This document shows positions 1 through 6,496 of a stretch of DNA of 10,141 nt, in pieces. Position 1 is the stretch's first letter; the number at the start of each line of letters is the position of its first letter. Origin of the DNA: an uncultured Porphyromonadaceae bacterium. GTDB taxonomy: Bacteria; Bacteroidota; Bacteroidia; Bacteroidales; Muribaculaceae. The notes under the pieces are model-generated. The model worked only from the letters and a program-made list of their open reading frames with translations. It did not search any database and was not told the DNA's origin. The position numbers were made by a program, and so were the translations under genes. The stretch is taken from contig CABRZA010000086.1 in NCBI GenBank assembly GCA_902475285.1, forward strand, positions 1 through 10,141, given 5' to 3'.

Positions 1-33
1 GACAGTAATAATTGTAAATAATACAAAACCACG

Positions 34-72
34 CATCCTCCACTACCCTCAATTCGGGGGTCTTGGAGGATG
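34..72 (-). terminator. Probable operon-end hairpin after the CPBP gene
   Basis: A perfect 9-bp inverted repeat (CATCCTCCA at 34-42, TGGAGGATG at 64-72) encloses a second 4-bp stem (ACCC 45-48 with GGGT 58-61), separated by a symmetrical CT/CT internal loop. Read on the minus strand it lies about 80 nt after the CPBP stop codon and is followed by a T-rich but interrupted run (GTGGTTTTGTATTATTT). It is therefore a plausible imperfect intrinsic terminator of the seven-gene operon. The T-tract is weak, so a structured RNA or leader belonging to a gene beyond the left edge is also possible. Confidence 0.45.
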
Positions 73-99
73 TCGTAATGCGAAATTCAGGTTATGAAG

Positions 100-146
100 C
101 GCCCTGTCGGCCGAGCGAAGGGCGATATGTTCAATTACCTATCGCC
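100..146. other. Two overlapping, mutually exclusive stem-loops
   Basis: CGCCCT at 100-105 can pair with AGGGCG at 119-124, while GGCGATA at 121-127 can pair with TATCGCC at 140-146. The two stems share bases 121-124, so only one can form at a time. The first loop also contains the palindrome TCGGCCGA. The structure lies just after the CPBP stop codon on the minus strand. It may be a 3'-UTR processing or attenuation structure. No known RNA family was recognised. Confidence 0.35.
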
Positions 147-152
147 ATAAAC

Positions 153-1016
153 CTATTCCCTATTTCCAATCCTACACTTATACAGCCCGTAGAGGGTGGC
201 GGCGGCGAGGATGGCGCTGGCGGCGGTGATTATCCAGTTCCAGAGCATGGGCTCGGCGGTGAGGACATCGGCAGAATGCTGGCGCACCTGCCACCATGCA
301 GTGACAACATAGACGGTGTTGTTGAGCACATGGGCCGCGATGGGCAGCCACAGTGAGCCCGACCACAGCAGGAGATAGCCGAAGTAGGCTCCGAGCAACA
401 TGCGGGGGACGAATCCGTAGACCTGCATGTGGAGTGCGCTGAACACGAATGCCACTGTCCATATGGCCACATGGCGGTTTACGCCGCCGGTGGTGAGAAG
501 GCGCTGGAAGCATCCTCGGAAAAGTATTTCTTCGGAAAAGCCGGCGGCTATGCCCACCACGAGGATGTTGACGGCAAGCGATGCAATGCTGTCGTCGGCA
601 AGCATTACGCGCATGAGGCCTGCGGCCTGGTCTTCCATGGCACGCGCTACGGCGGCAAAACTCTCGGGGAGAGGTATGTGGGCGTTCCAATATATTATGG
701 CATCCATGGCCGGCACCGATACCATGAGCATGGCGAACATGAGGAGCCATGCGGGCCCCGAAGCCTTGCCGCGGAGGCAGAGAAGTTCGGCGGGACGCCG
801 CGTGACCATCACGGCCGTGATGACTGCCGGAACTATGAAAGTCAGGACGTCCTGCAACATGGCGCTGATGCGGAGCGCCGCGGCGGGTCGACCCACGAGC
901 ACGCGGCCGAGAAGATATGAGGCTGCCGCCGTGAGTATGTAGCACACAAGAAAAAGGCACAGCAGCAGGAGCAGACGCTGCGCGAGGCTCAGAGCCATAT
1001 CTTTCTTCTCAATCAT
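153..1016 (-). CDS. CPBP family intramembrane metalloprotease (Abi/Rce1-like)
   Basis: A 287-residue multi-pass membrane protein of the CPBP (CAAX protease and bacteriocin-processing) family. All three signature motifs are visible: EEILFRG at residues 162-168 (glutamate pair and arginine), FSALH at 192-196 with the second-motif histidine, and HVLNN at 229-233 (HxxxN). Hydrophobic segments lie near residues 13-36, 52-71, 88-105, 147-160, 183-195, 205-226, 229-241 and 259-279, consistent with an inner-membrane enzyme cutting near or within the bilayer. The substrate cannot be told from sequence; relatives process prenylated proteins, bacteriocins or regulators. It is the last gene of the panC operon, 80 nt after the methyltransferase gene. 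An 88-bp palindrome fills that gap and places this start codon directly beside its stem. Residue 7 is another possible start. The family is clear, the function is not. Confidence 0.9.
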   Translation of the reverse strand: MIEKKDMALSLAQRLLLLLCLFLVCYILTAAASYLLGRVLVGRPAAALRISAMLQDVLTFIVPAVITAVMVTRRPAELLCLRGKASGPAWLLMFAMLMVSVPAMDAIIYWNAHIPLPESFAAVARAMEDQAAGLMRVMLADDSIASLAVNILVVGIAAGFSEEILFRGCFQRLLTTGGVNRHVAIWTVAFVFSALHMQVYGFVPRMLLGAYFGYLLLWSGSLWLPIAAHVLNNTVYVVTAWWQVRQHSADVLTAEPMLWNWIITAASAILAAATLYGLYKCRIGNRE

Positions 1017-1104
1017 TTAAGTAACTCTTAAAAATTAGTTGATATTTTAAGCATGAAGTAACGCGCCATGTCTTGCTGCGAAGTAATTTTTGCGAGTTAC
1101 TTAA
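1017..1104. repeat. 88-bp imperfect palindrome between the methyltransferase and CPBP genes
   Basis: Arms at 1017-1037 and 1084-1104 are inverted copies of each other, matching at about 19 of 21 positions. The outer 11 bases are identical (TTAAGTAACTC and its complement) and the two mismatches are adjacent. The 46-nt interior can form a further small CATG/CATG stem (1052-1055 with 1067-1070). On the minus strand the first arm contains the methyltransferase stop codon (1097-1099), and the second arm ends immediately before the CPBP ATG (1014-1016). It could be a translational switch, an mRNA-stabilising hairpin, or a small inserted element with TTAA ends. Confidence 0.75.
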
Positions 1105-1804
1105 TATACAAATAGTAAGGTTCAACAAGGTCGCGGTATTCGCGGGTATAGGAGCCTGCGGCATCGCGCACGAAGAGTTCGCGGGCTTCGAGAGGGCCGT
1201 CGGTGCGGGCGATGTCGAGGAGGATGCGTGTGGCCGGGCGGCTGTGAGAGGTGTGGATGCGGCAAAGGCGGCGCACCTTTATTCCGGCCATCTCTGCGGC
1301 GAAGATTATGTCGGCTTCAAGCTCGGCGGGAGCGACGAGGCCGAGGTGGCCGTCGGGGGCGAGCATGGGTGTTTTGAGGATTGAGGAGTAGCTCAGCCCC
1401 TGCTGATGTCGGGCGGCGGCACGCGCGGCGTCGGCAGAGCGCAGGCCCTCGCCGAAATAGGGAGGGTTGGAGATTACCACATCGAAGGTGCGCGGCACGG
1501 CGGCGAAGTCGGCGAAGTCGCAGTGCTCGAGCCTCAGGCGGTCGCCCCAGGGCGAGGCGGCAAAGTTTGCGCCGGCGGCAGTAGCGGCAGCAGCGTCGAT
1601 TTCGACGGCAGTAATGCGGGCGTCGGGCAGAATGTCGGCAGCCAGGAGCGAGAGCACGCCCGAACCGGCGCCGATGTCGGCCACGGTGCGGGCCGTGCGG
1701 TGCGCGGGCAGAAACCATGCCGCCAGCAGCACACTGTCGGAGCATATCTTCATGCCGCAGCCGCTGTCGTCGACATCGAAATTCTTGAATCGGAACACTC
1801 CCAT
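1097..1804 (-). CDS. trmN6: tRNA1(Val) A37 N6-methyltransferase-type enzyme (TrmN6/YfiC family)
   Basis: A 235-residue SAM-dependent methyltransferase. The SAM-binding motif I is DIGAGSG at residues 43-49, followed by an acidic end of strand 2 (VEID, 67-70). The catalytic amino-methyltransferase motif NPPY is at 113-116. The N-terminus (FRFKNFDV...MKICSDSVLLAAW) and the ARHQQGLSY segment after the catalytic motif fit the TrmN6/YfiC group, which in E. coli methylates N6 of A37 in tRNA1(Val). Length is normal for the family. The exact substrate in this organism is inferred; a related N6-adenine or N5-glutamine methyltransferase is the alternative. The start is 6 nt after the CapA-family stop, indicating translational coupling. 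The stop codon lies in the arm of the downstream palindrome. Confidence 0.88.
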   Translation of the reverse strand: MGVFRFKNFDVDDSGCGMKICSDSVLLAAWFLPAHRTARTVADIGAGSGVLSLLAADILPDARITAVEIDAAAATAAGANFAASPWGDRLRLEHCDFADFAAVPRTFDVVISNPPYFGEGLRSADAARAAARHQQGLSYSSILKTPMLAPDGHLGLVAPAELEADIIFAAEMAGIKVRRLCRIHTSHSRPATRILLDIARTDGPLEARELFVRDAAGSYTREYRDLVEPYYLYIK

Positions 1805-1810
1805 AGGCTC

Positions 1811-2875
1811 TCAGGGGCGCACTTCGGCGACGCCGACGTTATGCTTGTCGAACACGGCGCGGGCACGGCGCATGAAATCTTCGGCGCGGCCGCGCCATGG
1901 TCCGGCGGGAACACTGTCGGCCTCGAGCACGCGGAAATTGTCGGACGGCCGTGTGCCGGGGACGGTGAAGAGGAGGCGATATTCGGCGCGGGTGAGTTTG
2001 GCACGGCCGTCGGAGCCTCGGCCCAGGCCTACGTGCACCATGGCACCTCCGCGCGTGTCGGGAGTCTTCATGTTGGAGATGAAGTTGCCCAGCGAGTATA
2101 CCAGCACGAACTGCTTGTCGGGATAATACCTGTTGGGGCGGAACTCCATGGGCTGGATGACGTGGGGATGACCGCCTATGAGCATGTCGACGCCGAGCGC
2201 CTCGACGAAGTCGGCCAGCAGGCGCTGCGAATTGTTTGGGAGGAGCTTGTATTCGTCGCCCCAGTGGATGCACATGGCCACCATTTCTGCGCCGGCGGCA
2301 CGCGCGGCCTGCACGTCGGCCTTCATTCGCTCGCGGTCGATGTAGTCGACCACCACGCCGTCGCGGGGGCTGATGCCGTTGGTGCCGTAGGTATAGTTGA
2401 GGAAGCTCACCTTGAAGCCGTTGATTTCGGTTAGGAGAGGCACCGAGGCGGCACGGGCGCTGTCGCAGGCGTAGGTGCCTGTGTGGGCGAGTCTTCGCGA
2501 GTCGAGCACAGCTACGGTGCTGCGCAGGCCGCGGTGGCCGCGGTCGAGGGTGTGGTTGTTGGCGGTGAGCATGAGGTCGAAGCCGGCATCTTTGAGGGCG
2601 TCGACGAAGGCCTCGGGGGCGTTGAAGCACGGGTAGCCCGAATGGGGAGGCGGGCCGACGGGTGTTTCGAGATTGACCACGGCATAGTCGGCCATGGTTA
2701 CGAGAGGCGTGATGTCGGCGAACGACTGCGAATAGTCGTAGCCGCCTGAGGTGCGGGCGGCGTCGAGCTGCGCCTGGTGCTGCATGGCGTCGCCCACAAA
2801 AAGCAGGTCGGCCTCGTCGATGCCGAGCACCAACGAGGCTATCGACACAAAGAGCGAGAGCCAGAGGGCAGCCAT
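1811..2875 (-). CDS. CapA/PgsA-family metallophosphatase-like protein, exported
   Basis: A 354-residue protein of the CapA (poly-gamma-glutamate synthesis/capsule) family, which has a calcineurin-like metallophosphatase fold. Visible motifs are FVGDAM (26-31), NLETP (68-72), ANNHTLDRG (105-113), HWGDEY (204-209), GGHPHVIQP (234-242) and SLGNF (261-265), so the metal-binding Asp, Asn and His residues are retained. Residues 1-18 are hydrophobic and look like a signal peptide or anchor, placing the protein in the periplasm or on the envelope. No capB, capC or other polyglutamate genes are in the window, so a role in polyglutamate synthesis should not be assumed; many Bacteroidales carry isolated CapA proteins of unknown substrate. 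It starts 3 nt after the folD stop and ends 6 nt before the methyltransferase start, so it is clearly co-transcribed. Confidence 0.9.
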   Translation of the reverse strand: MAALWLSLFVSIASLVLGIDEADLLFVGDAMQHQAQLDAARTSGGYDYSQSFADITPLVTMADYAVVNLETPVGPPPHSGYPCFNAPEAFVDALKDAGFDLMLTANNHTLDRGHRGLRSTVAVLDSRRLAHTGTYACDSARAASVPLLTEINGFKVSFLNYTYGTNGISPRDGVVVDYIDRERMKADVQAARAAGAEMVAMCIHWGDEYKLLPNNSQRLLADFVEALGVDMLIGGHPHVIQPMEFRPNRYYPDKQFVLVYSLGNFISNMKTPDTRGGAMVHVGLGRGSDGRAKLTRAEYRLLFTVPGTRPSDNFRVLEADSVPAGPWRGRAEDFMRRARAVFDKHNVGVAEVRP

Positions 2876-2878
2876 GCG

Positions 2879-3769
2879 CTACTTGTCGCGGCGCCTGGCG
2901 GCCTCGAGAGTGTTGAGCATGAGCGATACTATTGTCATGGGGCCCACGCCGCCAGGCACGGGCGTTATTGCCGAGCACTTGGGGGCGACGGCATCGAAGT
3001 CGACGTCGCCGCGGAGGCGGAAGCCCGACTTTCGCGTGGCGTCGGGCACCCGGGTGGTGCCCACGTCGACCACTACGGCACCGTCGGCAACCATGTCGGC
3101 AGTGACGAATCCGGGCTTGCCGAGGGCAGCGACGATGATGTCGGCTCGACGCGTGATCGCGGCTATGTCGGGGGTGGCGCTGTGGCACACGGTGACGGTG
3201 GCGTCGCCCTGCGGGCCCTTGCGCATGAGCATGGCGGCGAGGGGCTTGCCCACGATGTTGCTGCGGCCTATAACCACCACGTTCTTTCCGGCGGTGCTGA
3301 TGTCGTGCCGGCGCAGCAGCTCGACGATGCCGGCGGGCGTAGCGCTGTGGAAACAGGGAAGGCCGACGGAGGCACGGCCCACGTTGATGGGGTGGAAGCC
3401 GTCGACGTCCTTTTCGGGCGCTATGGCCTCGATTACGGCCTGCTCGTCGATGTGGCGCGGCAGGGGGAGCTGCACTATGAAGCCGTCTACGTCGGGGTCG
3501 TTGTTGAGGCGCTTAACCTCGGCCAGGAGCGTTTCAGGCGCCAGGGGCTCCTCGGGCGTGCTCTCGAAACGTATGAGGGTGGATGTGAAGCCGCACTCCT
3601 CGCAGGCCTTCACCTTCGAGGCCACATATGTCTCGCTGCCTCCGTCGTGGCCAACGAGTATGGCGGCGAGGTGCGGGCGCTTGAGGCCCTTGGCCACGCG
3701 CTCGGCCACCTCGGCGGCTATTTCTTTCTTGATTTGTGCGGCCGTGGCCTTTCCGTCGATAAGTCGCAT
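2879..3769 (-). CDS. folD: Bifunctional methylenetetrahydrofolate dehydrogenase/cyclohydrolase
   Basis: A cytosolic enzyme interconverting 5,10-methylene-THF, 5,10-methenyl-THF and 10-formyl-THF with NADP, supplying one-carbon units for purines and formyl-Met-tRNA. The protein is 296 residues, normal for FolD. Residues seen are the catalytic pair Tyr48 and Lys52 in YVASK, QLPLP (100-104) in the folate site, the KDVDGF acidic motif (120-125), the nucleotide-binding GRSNIVGKP (168-176), and the family signature PVPGGVGPMT (270-279). Nothing is truncated or altered. It lies 19 nt downstream of ffh and 3 nt before the CapA-family gene, in the middle of the minus-strand operon. Confidence 0.97.
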   Translation of the reverse strand: MRLIDGKATAAQIKKEIAAEVAERVAKGLKRPHLAAILVGHDGGSETYVASKVKACEECGFTSTLIRFESTPEEPLAPETLLAEVKRLNNDPDVDGFIVQLPLPRHIDEQAVIEAIAPEKDVDGFHPINVGRASVGLPCFHSATPAGIVELLRRHDISTAGKNVVVIGRSNIVGKPLAAMLMRKGPQGDATVTVCHSATPDIAAITRRADIIVAALGKPGFVTADMVADGAVVVDVGTTRVPDATRKSGFRLRGDVDFDAVAPKCSAITPVPGGVGPMTIVSLMLNTLEAARRRDK

Positions 3770-3788
3770 ATTATAGGTGTTTTATGGT

Positions 3789-5132
3789 TCATCGGCGCTT
3801 GCGCATCTGCTTGATCTGGCGCATCATCGACGCGGGGTTGGGACCCATGTTGGTGACGGCGTGCATCATCTTGCGTATCTGGTCGAACTGTTTGAGGAGG
3901 CGGTTTACGTCCTGAATCTGCGTGCCCGAACCGCGGGCTATGCGCTGCACACGCGTGCCCTTGATGCACTCGGGGTGCTCGCGCTCGTAGGGCGTCATCG
4001 ACATGATGATGGCCTCGATGCCCTTGAAGGCGTCGTTGTCGATGTCCATGTCCTTCACCACCTTGCCCACGCCGGGAATCATGGCCGCGAGGTCCTTGAT
4101 GTTGCCCATGCGCTTCACCTGCTGGATTTGTTTGAGGAAGTCGTTGAAGGTGAACTGGTTCTTTTTGAGCTTACGGGCGAGCTCCTCGGCTTCCTTCTCG
4201 TCGAACTGCTGCTGCGCGCGCTCCACGAGCGAGACGATGTCGCCCATGCCGAGGATACGGTCGGCCATTCGGGCGGGGTGGAAGACGTCGATGCCGTCGA
4301 GGGTTTCGCCTGTGCCGACGTACTTGATGGGCTTGTCGACGACGCTGCGGATGGAGAGTGCGGCACCGCCACGGGTGTCGCCGTCGAGCTTGGTGAGGAC
4401 TACGCCGCCGAAGTCGAGGCGCTCGTTGAAGGTGCGTGCGGTGTTGACGGCATCCTGACCCGTCATGGCGTCGACCACGAAGAGGATTTCGCCGGGATTG
4501 ACGGCCTTCTTGATGGCTTCGATTTCGTTCATCATCTCCTCGTCGACGGCAAGGCGGCCGGCGGTATCGATAATCACGAGGTCGAAGCTGTTCTTCTTGG
4601 CGTAGTCGATGGCACGCTTTGCAATGCCCACGGGGTCCTTGACGCCCTCTTCGGTGTAGACCTCGACGCCTATGGAGTCGGCAAGGACCTTGAGCTGGTC
4701 GATGGCGGCGGGACGGTATACGTCGCACGCCACCAGGAGGGGCTTCAAGTTTTTCTCGGCCTTGAGCTTCTTGGCCAGCTTGCCGGAGAAGGTAGTCTTG
4801 CCGGAACCTTGCAGACCCGACATGAGGATTATGGCGGGGCGTCCCTGGAGCGTGACGGGCGAATCGGCGCCACCCATAAGCTCGGCCAACTCATCGTGCA
4901 CGATTTTCACCATCAACTGGCCGGGCTCGATGGCGTTGATCACATTCTGGCCCAGAGCCTTTTGCTTTACGGTGTCGGTAAAGGTCTTGGCTACCTTGTA
5001 GTTGACGTCGGCGTCGATGAGAGCGCGGCGGACGTCCTTGAGGGTTTCGGCCACATTGATTTCGGTGATGCGGCCCTGGCCTTTGAGGAGCTTGAAACTG
5101 CGTTCAAGTCTGTCGCTGAGTTTTTCGAACAT
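3789..5132 (-). CDS. ffh: Signal recognition particle protein Ffh (SRP54)
   Basis: The GTPase subunit of the bacterial signal recognition particle. It binds signal sequences of nascent membrane and exported proteins, pairs with FtsY and delivers ribosomes to SecYEG. It has 447 residues: an N domain (about 1-95), a GTPase G domain (about 96-295) and a methionine-rich M domain (about 300-447). GTPase motifs are GLQGSGKT (106-113), DVYRPAA (137-143), DTAGR (189-193), TKLD (247-250) and GTGE (273-276). The M domain has the SRP-RNA-binding segment IARGSG (398-403) and a basic, Met-rich tail. It lies 21 nt after panD and 19 nt before folD, so it shares a transcript with CoA and folate genes. The SRP RNA itself is not in this window. 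Confidence 0.98.
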   Translation of the reverse strand: MFEKLSDRLERSFKLLKGQGRITEINVAETLKDVRRALIDADVNYKVAKTFTDTVKQKALGQNVINAIEPGQLMVKIVHDELAELMGGADSPVTLQGRPAIILMSGLQGSGKTTFSGKLAKKLKAEKNLKPLLVACDVYRPAAIDQLKVLADSIGVEVYTEEGVKDPVGIAKRAIDYAKKNSFDLVIIDTAGRLAVDEEMMNEIEAIKKAVNPGEILFVVDAMTGQDAVNTARTFNERLDFGGVVLTKLDGDTRGGAALSIRSVVDKPIKYVGTGETLDGIDVFHPARMADRILGMGDIVSLVERAQQQFDEKEAEELARKLKKNQFTFNDFLKQIQQVKRMGNIKDLAAMIPGVGKVVKDMDIDNDAFKGIEAIIMSMTPYEREHPECIKGTRVQRIARGSGTQIQDVNRLLKQFDQIRKMMHAVTNMGPNPASMMRQIKQMRKRR

Positions 5133-5153
5133 ATGGGAGGTGGGAGTTTACGG

Positions 5154-5504
5154 TTAAGTGAGTTTGTTGGTGGCCGTATCGGGGAAAATCACCGTGGGCC
5201 GGAATGCGCGGGCCTCGTCGGGAGTCATTGTGGCATAACTCATAATGATGACGATGTCGCCGGGCTGCACCAGACGTGCGGCGGCGCCGTTGAGGCATAT
5301 CACACCGCTGCCGCGGGGGCCGGGGATGGTGTAGGTGTCGAGGCGCGCGCCGTTGTTGTTGTTGACGATATAGACACGCTCGCCTGGGATGATGTTGGCG
5401 GCGTCGAGGAGGTCTTCGTCGATGGTGATGCTGCCAATGTAGTCGAGCCTCGCTTCGGTTACGGTAACGCGGTGGATTTTCGACTTTAATACTTCAATCT
5501 GCAT
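5154..5504 (-). CDS. panD: Aspartate 1-decarboxylase proenzyme
   Basis: A pyruvoyl-dependent enzyme that decarboxylates L-aspartate to beta-alanine for pantothenate synthesis. The frame stays open to a TTG at 5519 that would overlap the panC stop, but I chose the ATG at 5504. It gives the family N-terminus MQIEVLKSKIHRV and puts the self-cleavage site at Gly24-Ser25, as in characterised PanD enzymes. That yields 116 residues, a normal length. Cleavage would release a short beta chain and an alpha chain with an N-terminal pyruvoyl group from Ser25. The strand NNNNGARLDTYTI and the conserved LNGAAARLVQPGD segment are present. It starts 11 nt after the panC stop and feeds beta-alanine directly to PanC. 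Confidence 0.96.
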   Translation of the reverse strand: MQIEVLKSKIHRVTVTEARLDYIGSITIDEDLLDAANIIPGERVYIVNNNNGARLDTYTIPGPRGSGVICLNGAAARLVQPGDIVIIMSYATMTPDEARAFRPTVIFPDTATNKLT

Positions 5505-5515
5505 CTGTTTGTCAA

Positions 5516-6367
5516 TCAATTATATCGAATATTGTCAATCAGGCGCACACCGCCGCAAAATACTGTGGCACAGCCTGCGGCGCCGAGCTTGCCGGCATCG
5601 GCCCAGCGGCCCACGGGCTGCATGGTGGCGGCGTCGACTATGGTGTAGTATTCGGCTTCGAGGCCGGGTGTGGCGTTGATTGCCTCGAGGGTGCGGCGCT
5701 CCACCTCGGCGGCTTCGAGGCCCTGCTTTTTAAGCTCGAGGCTGTCGGCGAGGATGCGGTGTATGGCGGGTGCAATTGCGCGTGCCTCGGGGGTTAGGCG
5801 CACGTTGCGCGAGCTCAGCGCCAGGCCATCGGCTTCGCGGACGATGGGACAGCTGACGATGTCGAGGTCGAAGCCCTCGAGCTCGACCATGCGGCGGATT
5901 ACGGCTATCTGCTGGAAGTCCTTCTCGCCGAAATAGGCGCGTGTGGGGCGGCTCCACGCGAAGAGCTTGCTCACAATCTGCGCCACGCCGTTGAAGTGGC
6001 CCGGGCGCATGGCGCCCTCCATGACTTCGGCCACAGGGCCGAGGTCGAACCGGCGGGTGTCGGGCTCGGGATATACCTCTTCGGCAGTGGGGATGAATGC
6101 GTAGTCGACGCCGGCCGCCTCGAGGAGTGCGGCGTCGGCGTCTTCGGTGCGCGGGTAGGTGCGGAGGTCGTCGGGGTTGTTGAACTGCGTGGGGTTGACG
6201 AAGACGCTCACCACAACGACATCGTTCTCGGCACGGGCGCGGTCGACCAACGACTTGTGCCCGTTGTGCAATGCGCCCATTGTAGGCACAAGGCCTATTG
6301 ATTTGCCTTCGGCACGGGCGGCGTCGACCACCTCGCGCAGACGGCTCACTGTACGGATTTTTTCCAT
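5516..6367 (-). CDS. panC: Pantothenate synthetase (pantoate--beta-alanine ligase)
   Basis: Cytosolic enzyme joining pantoate and beta-alanine with ATP, through a pantoyl-adenylate, to make pantothenate, the CoA precursor. It has 283 residues, typical length. Motifs are PTMGALHNGH (28-37, the HIGH-type nucleotide motif), FVNPTQF (56-62), RPGHFNGVAQIV (121-132), FGEKDFQQ (146-153) and READGLALSSRN (177-188, the KMSKS-like loop). First gene of the operon; the promoter at 6404-6435 leaves a leader of roughly 30 nt. The next gene, panD, supplies one of its substrates. panB and panE are not in the window. A different-frame ATG lies 10 nt upstream at 6377 but opens only a shadow frame. Confidence 0.97.
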   Translation of the reverse strand: MEKIRTVSRLREVVDAARAEGKSIGLVPTMGALHNGHKSLVDRARAENDVVVVSVFVNPTQFNNPDDLRTYPRTEDADAALLEAAGVDYAFIPTAEEVYPEPDTRRFDLGPVAEVMEGAMRPGHFNGVAQIVSKLFAWSRPTRAYFGEKDFQQIAVIRRMVELEGFDLDIVSCPIVREADGLALSSRNVRLTPEARAIAPAIHRILADSLELKKQGLEAAEVERRTLEAINATPGLEAEYYTIVDAATMQPVGRWADAGKLGAAGCATVFCGGVRLIDNIRYN

Positions 6368-6403
6368 TTTTCTTCATTGCGGGCCAAAGCCCGATTCAAA
6401 GCG

Positions 6404-6435
6404 CAAAGTTACGCAAAAGCTGGCGTTCACACAAA
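6404..6435 (-). promoter_or_regulatory. Bacteroidetes-type promoter for the panC operon
   Basis: On the minus strand a -33 element TTTG (6432-6435) is followed by 20 nt and then TAACTTTG (6404-6411), which matches the Bacteroides housekeeping -7 consensus TAnnTTTG exactly. Transcription should start near 6397, giving about 30 nt of leader before the panC ATG. The -33 box overlaps the tail of the upstream hairpin terminator, so the two signals share DNA. Confidence 0.75.
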
Positions 6436-6470
6436 TTTTTAACCCCGGGACAACCAGTGGAAGCCCGGGG
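6433..6470 (-). terminator. Probable intrinsic terminator after the OmpH-like gene
   Basis: A 7-bp all-GC inverted repeat (CCCCGGG at 6443-6449, CCCGGGG at 6464-6470) with a 14-nt loop. On the minus strand it is followed by TTAAAAATTT. It lies 26 nt past the stop codon of the OmpH-like gene. The T-run is interrupted by A's, so termination may be partial and some transcripts could continue into panC. Confidence 0.55.
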
Positions 6471-6496
6471 ATATGAGAAGTTTTTCGTCCAAGGGA

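Noticed and set aside
63..356. A 97-residue plus-strand frame starting in the left hairpin region
   Set aside because: Most of it overlaps the 3' end of the CPBP gene antisense; low-complexity Gly/Glu-rich composition and no homology recognised.
1811..2875. A poly-gamma-glutamate capsule system
   Set aside because: Only the CapA-type protein is present; no ligase or export subunit lies in the window, so a capsule system is not supported.
1406..3814. Long plus-strand frames (342-345 residues) opposite the methyltransferase, CapA-family and folD genes
   Set aside because: Antisense shadows of genes with complete family motifs; biased composition and no promoter.
3777..5489. A 570-residue open frame on the plus strand opposite ffh and panD, possibly a novel large gene
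   Set aside because: It is exactly antisense to two certain genes (Ffh, PanD). Its Val/Gly/Asp/Leu/His-rich, repetitive composition is what the reverse reading of GC-rich codons gives, and it has no recognisable domain.
5505..5519. Extended PanD start at the TTG overlapping the panC stop
   Set aside because: The ATG at 5504 gives the family N-terminus and cleavage at Gly24-Ser25; the extension adds five residues not expected in PanD.
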